A stretch of DNA of 64,000 nt from Owenia fusiformis. Lineage: Eukaryota > Annelida > Polychaeta > Sabellida > Oweniidae. Shown in pieces: positions 61,509 through 64,000 of the stretch. Positions within the stretch are counted from its first letter, which is position 1. Each line of letters opens with the position of its first letter. The notes below the pieces were generated by a model, which searched no databases, was not told where the DNA came from, and was given only the letters and a program-made list of their open reading frames with translations. The position numbers were made by a program, and so were the translations under genes. The stretch lies in contig CAIIXF020000001.1 in NCBI GenBank assembly GCA_903813345.2, positions 10,951,598 through 11,015,597 on the forward strand. Direction: 5' to 3'.

Positions 61509-62299
61509 TTTGTACATGTAGAGTAAAACCTTTGGTACCTCTAAGTGTTCTACTTTGGAGGTGTTCCACTTATAGAGGTTCCACTTTACATGTCTCATTG
61601 TATATACTCAGTCTGTTCACGTGGTCACTATTTGAAACACTGAAATTCTGTCTCAAGTCTGCTATTAGTGTGGTTCACATAACTTACAAACACCTTTACT
61701 TAGCACATATAACAACATGGATCTGTTCTATTGGCACCATATCTATTGCCTAAAGATATATAAAAATACATAAACCCTCCAAAAATACATATACCCCCTC
61801 TTGGTAAGAGAGGGTCATTAGTAGATCCTAGTATAAGGGGCCCTAACTGTGAATCAGTAACCTGTGTGAGTGTACATGTATATTGATAGATTCGAACAGT
61901 GTTGTTTATTGAGAGCAAAAGACATCAGGGGATACCATGAACAATCAAAACCTATTACCTGATTAATTGAAATATCATCGACAATACGGCATAATTGAGT
62001 TCTCCCTGAAGTATCAGTTGATAAGAGTAGAAGTAATAGTTTTCCAAAATAAACTAGTAATGGGAGCACAACTAAGCACATTTTACAAAATATATATGTA
62101 TAATTTATTTTATATTCATATTGACGACTTGTACATGCATGTTTCTTATCGTTCATCAGTAACAATAATGATAATCATCATAAATTGATTGATTTATCAG
62201 TTATGCCTGTCCAAGAACTGTAGATCTGTCTGAATATAACAGCAGCAGTGTGTTCCACTGGTTAATTGTTCAAAATATTACTGAATATTTTATTAATCA

Positions 62300-62740
62300 T
62301 TTGGTATTAGTTGTAATGTCCAGCCATCGACATTAATGATGCATTATGAATGGTATTGCACAGGCATCAATACATTTAATGATGTGGTATTAGTTGTAGT
62401 GTCCAGGCATTGATAATGATTTGGTATAAGTGGTATTGCACAGGCATTGATACCTACCATGATGTAGTATCAGCAGTAGTTTCCAGGCATTGATAATGAT
62501 TTGGTATAAGTGGTATTGCACAGGCATCAATACATTTAATGATGTGGTATTAGTTGTAGTGTCCAGGCATTGATAATGATTTGGTATAAGTGGTATTGCA
62601 CAGGCATTGATACCTATAATGATGTGGTATCAGGGGTAGTGTCCAGGCATTGATACAAATTAGTGATGTGGTATAAGTGGTATTACCTATGCCATATACC
62701 TATTAATAATGTGGAATCAGTGATAGTGACTGGCATTCAA
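62300..62740. repeat. Minisatellite, 80-bp unit, about five copies
   Basis: TGGTATTGCACAGGCAT recurs at 62351, 62431, 62511 and 62591 exactly 80 bp apart, with TAATGATGTGGTAT and GTCCAGGCATTGAT between. CAGGCATTGAT in both halves suggests that the 80-bp unit arose from a ~40-bp one. Edges fade on both sides. Confidence 0.92.
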
Positions 62741-63856
62741 TATCTTAATAATGTGATCTAGTGTCAACCTCTTCCCAGACAATTCACCTCATTCTATCCA
62801 CATCCTCGTCTCATTCCCATTGCATGCAACATGTAATTGCAGTTGCATCCTGTACTAACTGCTATAAATAATCAGTATATCAGTGCGTACAGGTACCACA
62901 ATTGATGACTAGACAATGTAGGATTGTCAATGCACAATTCAATGCCATTCTTAGTTGTTCTTTGGACAACCATCTTGTTTCATGTACATTGTTACCCAGT
63001 CGCACTGCAGATGGGATGGCCTGAGAAATTTGAGCAGGCTCAAAATTCCAGAGCGCTTTCCTGTTGGAGCATGACCATGAACTTTGTCAAAAGACCTAAA
63101 AGTTCCAAAAACCTCCAGTATGTTTCCAAACAGTTTTATCCCATTTGGCAACATCTTCAGGAACCTAATGAGAACTTAGTTTTTGGGACTGAGGTGTTAA
63201 GTCTTGACGAGTGATATGTTAAAGCTACTGTTTTCACCATTTCACTGTTTTCTAACTGCGAATTAATTATATGGAATGTTTTTATACCTGAACATCATCT
63301 GTTATGTAATTTCGCACAGATTGACAATCAGAACAAAACAAATTGCAACTAACAGCTATACGGGGTAGTGTGAACTTGGGACTAATGAACCATAGTTGAT
63401 TTTATTGTGCAGATCTTCTGCAACGCGATACATCCTGTAAGGAGATTAATTCACACCCTCTCAAGTGTTCATAAAACATAGGACATCACTCTTGTTCTAA
63501 ATAGAGTTGAAATATGGCAGAAAACTATATAGATCAATCAGTCCATTTCAATGAGATTTTCCTATGGAGGTAATTGGATATATGTTGAGGGAAGTTAATG
63601 CCAATGAGAAATGATTGAAGAAGCTGAATCGATTAGGATTATAGCCTAAACAATCTATACTATGGCACGACCTGAGTTACTTATCTCATTCTATTAAATG
63701 TTATTATGTGACGTTTTTCTGGTCTTAAATATTGTTATTCTTTACCTATTGTATTGAGATCCTATTGCTGGGATCAATGACAATTTGGTAAACGCCCACT
63801 TTAAGGACACAACCACATTGGTCCTCGTTGTCTAACACGTGCCTGGGTAAATGATT

Positions 63857-64000
63857 TTGTAACTTTCAATGAACTTCTAAAGGTCAAAAAGGTATTTTTT
63901 CAACTTGCTTCAAATTGACCATTTTTTCAAAATCATCTACAAGTTATAAGAAGTTCAAATCTAACTTTAGATTTAGATTTGACCTTCATTTTACGATTAC
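63857..64000 (+). mobile_element. Hairpin-headed element family, copy C, cut by the window end
   Basis: TTTCAATGAACTTCTAAAGG, TTCAACTTGCTTCAAATTGACC and AAGTTCAAATCTAACTTTAG are the core of the family at 5834 and 14171. No 5' hairpin is seen, and the 3' end lies outside. Confidence 0.75.

Noticed and set aside
62924-63214. 96-codon plus-strand frame and overlapping minus-strand frame
   Set aside because: I could not recognise a protein family on either strand. The hydrophobic start could mimic a signal peptide, but there is no further support.
1-64000. CRISPR array, operon or prokaryotic system
   Set aside because: The split genes and repeat classes are animal; the tandem repeats lack regular unique spacers of CRISPR type.

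Overview
The window is animal nuclear DNA: AT-rich, with split genes, GT-AG introns and many short non-autonomous repeats. The repeat classes (a pearl-like element with a ~162-bp core and a GTCC microsatellite, hairpin-ended elements, foldback elements, tRNA-derived fragments) and the gene content suggest a lophotrochozoan invertebrate, most likely a mollusc. That placement is inference; nothing here fixes the species.

Two protein-coding genes can be supported, both on the minus strand. At 222-2098 is the 5' part of a gene for a secreted protein with two von Willebrand factor A (vWA) domains; four exons join in frame and the gene continues off the left edge. At 10096-24732 is a complete Cys-loop ligand-gated chloride channel subunit of the glycine receptor / glutamate-gated chloride channel type. 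I assembled it by eye from splice sites and reading phase: eight exon positions, ten exons in total, 422 residues per isoform.

The most interesting feature is that two consecutive exons of the channel gene are each present twice in tandem. The Cys-loop exon has two 83-bp copies (16701-16783 and 16080-16162). The next exon, which carries binding loops B, F and C, has two 132-bp copies (13910-14041 and 12681-12812). All four have intact splice sites, identical phase within each pair and intact key residues. They look like two independent alternative-exon choices, allowing up to four receptor isoforms that differ only in the ligand-binding domain. For the 83-bp pair, joining both copies makes TAA at the junction, so the sequence itself penalises double inclusion. 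The subunit also has Leu instead of the nearly invariant Thr at the 6' pore position of M2.

The intergenic DNA (2.1-10.1 kb) and everything to the right of 24.8 kb show no recognisable conserved exon. They contain foldback and terminal-inverted-repeat elements (3493-3694, 4440-5170, 17394-18230, 57689-58070, 61334-61508), hairpin-headed elements with tandem cores (5834-6459, 14171-14724, 29656-31061, 54890-55275, 63857-64000), a decayed Tc1/mariner transposase fragment (about 55577-55949), tRNA-like SINE remnants, and several minisatellites with periods of 20, 24, 80, 103, 120 and 155 bp.
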